Assembly: GCF_020005165.1 (NCBI RefSeq)
Contig: NZ_JAHCLT010000001.1
Span: forward strand, 1 to 64,000
Direction of reading: 5' to 3'
Length of the DNA stretch: 64,000 nucleotides
Source: Kangiella taiwanensis
Lineage (GTDB): Bacteria; Pseudomonadota; Gammaproteobacteria; Enterobacterales; Kangiellaceae
Notes under the pieces: model-generated
The model's input: only the letters and a program-made list of their open reading frames with translations
Database searches by the model: none
Told to the model about the DNA's origin: nothing
In this document: one piece after another, positions 61,951 through 64,000 of the stretch
How positions within the stretch are numbered: the stretch's first letter is position 1
How the letters are laid out: each line of letters starts with the position of its first letter
Made by a program: the position numbers and the translations under genes

Positions 61951-62982
61951 TTATGACTTGCTACTTTTTGTGGTTTGCTCTGCAGCTAATGCCTTTTGTT
62001 GCTTAACATCATACTCAGCCTTAATTTCTTGGCTCAGCTGGTACACTGCCATCGCATACATTGGGCTACGATTATATCGAGTAATCACATAAAAGTTGTG
62101 AAACCCAAGCCAATAATCATAACGATCTTCTTGCTTATAATGATAAATACCCGTGATGTCCTTTTCGTCAGCCTTGCCTTGATACTCTAAACCTGCTTTT
62201 TTTAGCTCTGCAACCGTGAACTTCGGTTTCAATTGATCATTCTTGAACTGCTGAGCCATCGAGTCGTCAACGTCAACAAACTCAGCTACAGGCTCACCCA
62301 TTCGCCAGCCGTGTACTTTAAAATAATTTGCCACGCTACCTATCGCGTCAGCTTTACTCTCGAATAAGTTAATTTTTCCATCACCATCAAAGTCCACTGT
62401 GTAATGACGGTATGACGTTGGGATAAACTGCCCCATTCCCATGGCGCCAGCATAAGAACCTTTTGGCTCATCCATCTTCCAACCTTGTTCACGCGCGAGT
62501 ACAAAATACTCTGCGAGTTCGCCGGCAAAAAACTTTGCGCGCTTAGGGTAGTGGAACGCTAATGTGTTAAGAGCATCAAGCACTGAATCGTTTCCTTGGA
62601 TTCGCCCATACTTGGTTTCCACACCGATGATCGCTGTAATAATTTCAGCGGGTACTTGGAAGTCTTTTTCTGCTTTTTCAAGTAACTCTTTATTTTCTTC
62701 TAAAAACTCAACACCTAACTTAATACGGCTTTGTTCAATAAAAATTGGACGATACTCATACCAGTCTTTGCCTTCCGCAGGGCTACTGATCAAATCAAGG
62801 ATTTTTTGACTCTTCTTAGCCTTGCTTAACATTGCAGTCACATAGTCCGCAGTAAAACCATGCTCTTTCTCCATAAATTTGGCAAAGGCTTCTTTTTCAG
62901 TGGGCGCTTCGCCAGCATGCGCTGCAGCACCAAACAAGCCAAGTCCTGAAGTCAGTAACACTGTTGCTAGTATTTTTTTCAT
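61951..62982 (-). CDS. mltB: Lytic murein transglycosylase B
   Basis: A periplasmic family 3 lytic transglycosylase (343 aa) cutting MurNAc-GlcNAc bonds with anhydro-sugar formation, supplying the substrate of anmK. A cleavable signal peptide (1-23, ending AHA-GE) lacks a lipobox, so this is a soluble relative of E. coli MltB. The catalytic Glu is in IIGVETKYGRIQG, followed by TLAFHYPKRA and the MGMGQFIPTSYRHYTVDFDGDG segment. The ATG at 62982 has AGGAG upstream, so earlier in-frame ATGs are not used. Confidence 0.95.
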   Translation of the reverse strand: MKKILATVLLTSGLGLFGAAAHAGEAPTEKEAFAKFMEKEHGFTADYVTAMLSKAKKSQKILDLISSPAEGKDWYEYRPIFIEQSRIKLGVEFLEENKELLEKAEKDFQVPAEIITAIIGVETKYGRIQGNDSVLDALNTLAFHYPKRAKFFAGELAEYFVLAREQGWKMDEPKGSYAGAMGMGQFIPTSYRHYTVDFDGDGKINLFESKADAIGSVANYFKVHGWRMGEPVAEFVDVDDSMAQQFKNDQLKPKFTVAELKKAGLEYQGKADEKDITGIYHYKQEDRYDYWLGFHNFYVITRYNRSPMYAMAVYQLSQEIKAEYDVKQQKALAAEQTTKSSKS

Positions 62983-63035
62983 TGAACTCTCCTGGAGCCA
63001 GTTATCTTTTGTTGTCAGCAAAAATTGATCATATT

Positions 63036-64000
63036 TTAAGCCGAATGAAGCCTTCGATGGGTTTGGATAGACATTAATATCCCAAAGCTTGCCATCAAGG
63101 TCACAATCGAGGTCCCGCCATAGCTAATCAACGGTAATGGTAACCCGACCACCGGTAACAAACCACTGACCATGCCGATATTTACGAACAAATAAACAAA
63201 AAATGTGAGTGTTAGTGCCGCACCCAACAAACGACTAAAACTATCCTGTCCCTGTAAACTAATATACAGTCCGCGCCATATCACAAACAGATAGAGCGCT
63301 AACAAAATTATAATGCCGATCAAACCAAACTCTTCGCCTAGAACCGCAAAGATAAAGTCCGTATGGCGCTCTGGCAAAAACTCTAACTGTGATTGGGTGC
63401 CATTTAACCAACCTTTACCGTAAATACCGCCAGAACCAATCGCAATCTGGGACTGGATAATATGGTAACCCGAGCCTAACGGGTCACTTTCTGGATTCAG
63501 AAAGGTTAATACCCTGCCCTTTTGGTATTCCTCCATAGTGAAATACCACATAATCGGCGCCAATATCATGCCGATACCCAAAGCACCAAGAATATAGCGC
63601 CAACGTAAACCCGCAAAGAAAATCACAAAAAAACCAGATGCCGCGATTAAAAGTGACGTTCCCAAATCCGGCTGAATCATAATCAGCACGGTTGGTGCGA
63701 TGACCAACGCTAAGCTGATGACCAAGTGCTTAAAGCTAGGTGGCAGGGCTTTATCCGCTAAATAAGCTGCAACCATGATAGGGACGGCTAACTTCATGAT
63801 TTCCGAGGGTTGGAAACGAACTCCGACATCTATCCAACGCTGCGCACCCTTACTCGACTCACCAAAAAACAGCACCGCCAATAAAAACCCTATGCCAACC
63901 ACAAAAAATAGGGGCGCCCACTCTTTCAAAGTTCTTGGCGCCACTTGAGCTAAAAGCAGCATGATTACCAATCCCGCACCAAAGCGTATGACTTGGCGCT
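63036..64000 (-). CDS. rodA: Peptidoglycan glycosyltransferase RodA (5' end beyond window)
   Basis: The SEDS glycosyltransferase of the elongasome, working with PBP2. Open sequence continues to the right edge: codons from 64000 inward read [19 protein letters not shown], as in other RodA proteins, so the visible ~320 residues lack the start. About eight membrane helices are visible. Conserved features are [19 protein letters not shown], the large periplasmic loop with [15 protein letters not shown] and [16 protein letters not shown], and PLISYGGTS near the end. It should be preceded by mrdA. Confidence 0.96.
   Translation of the reverse strand, partial: RQVIRFGAGLVIMLLLAQVAPRTLKEWAPLFFVVGIGFLLAVLFFGESSKGAQRWIDVGVRFQPSEIMKLAVPIMVAAYLADKALPPSFKHLVISLALVIAPTVLIMIQPDLGTSLLIAASGFFVIFFAGLRWRYILGALGIGMILAPIMWYFTMEEYQKGRVLTFLNPESDPLGSGYHIIQSQIAIGSGGIYGKGWLNGTQSQLEFLPERHTDFIFAVLGEEFGLIGIIILLALYLFVIWRGLYISLQGQDSFSRLLGAALTLTFFVYLFVNIGMVSGLLPVVGLPLPLISYGGTSIVTLMASFGILMSIQTHRRLHSA

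Noticed and set aside
1-64000. CRISPR arrays, tRNA genes, prophage or insertion sequences
   Set aside because: I looked for regularly spaced repeats, cloverleaf-like sequences, transposases, integrases and phage genes and saw none.

Overview
The window is a gene-dense, housekeeping-rich stretch of a gammaproteobacterial chromosome of moderate GC. Gene content and order (tyrS divergent from an M23 peptidase gene, followed by anmK, a diguanylate cyclase gene and erpA; dksA-gluQ-pcnB-folK-dNK-panB-panC; rodA-mltB-rlpA-dacA-dat-ybeD-lipB-lipA) are typical of marine gammaproteobacteria. The overall flavour suggests Kangiella or another member of the Kangiellaceae; that genus call is an inference from gene repertoire, not a search result. 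I saw no prophage, insertion sequence, CRISPR array or tRNA gene.

Left end (1-8.9 kb): the first ~170 bases look like an rRNA operon promoter reading leftward out of the window. Next come a secreted subtilase, tyrS, an envelope M23 endopeptidase, anmK, a membrane diguanylate cyclase, erpA, and a bactofilin overlapping a DUF6776-type membrane protein. 9-18.4 kb: an atypical ClC protein, HemJ, a DUF817 membrane protein, an unusual MsrA-thioredoxin-MsrB fusion, an ECF sigma/anti-sigma/YbjQ operon joined by 4-nt overlaps, an unknown membrane protein, two GST-fold proteins, an Hcp-like protein with a signal peptide, and rubredoxin.

18.5-32.4 kb: pyrB, hemL, a transmembrane GGDEF protein with a putative alpha/alpha-toroid sensor, then a kynurenine/3-hydroxyanthranilate catabolic locus. 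That locus has an SDR and a semialdehyde dehydrogenase, then yajQ, then a tightly packed operon: RidA-type deaminase, 3-hydroxyanthranilate dioxygenase, ACMS decarboxylase, a cyclase-family putative formamidase, kynureninase, kynurenine monooxygenase and an exported M28 peptidase. Together these could take N-formylkynurenine or kynurenine down to the oxalocrotonate level. Tryptophan 2,3-dioxygenase and the final oxalocrotonate steps are not in the window. A perfect LacI-family-like palindrome overlaps the ribosome binding site of the operon's first gene.

32.4-48.8 kb: a HIT protein, PBP1b, ThpR, peptidase B, RibA, an alpha/beta hydrolase, a Rieske protein, SfsA, the dksA-to-panC block, acetyl-CoA synthetase and a DUF1853 protein. 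48.8-56.4 kb: a probable small RNA on the minus strand, a CpxRA/OmpR-like two-component system, LysE and DedA membrane proteins, two unrecognised or weakly recognised proteins (one resembling the ACT regulatory half of SerB), an M48 lipoprotein protease, a GST and SlyD. 56.4-64 kb: a 521-bp non-coding region with two structurally matched hairpin repeats, then the lipoate and cell-wall elongation cluster on the minus strand, ending in rodA, which runs off the right edge.

The items I would check first are the covarying hairpin repeats at 56.68-56.85 kb, the small RNA candidate at 48.89-49.03 kb, the toroid-GGDEF protein, the signal-peptide-bearing Hcp protein, and the operator-like palindrome and altered formamidase in the kynurenine locus.
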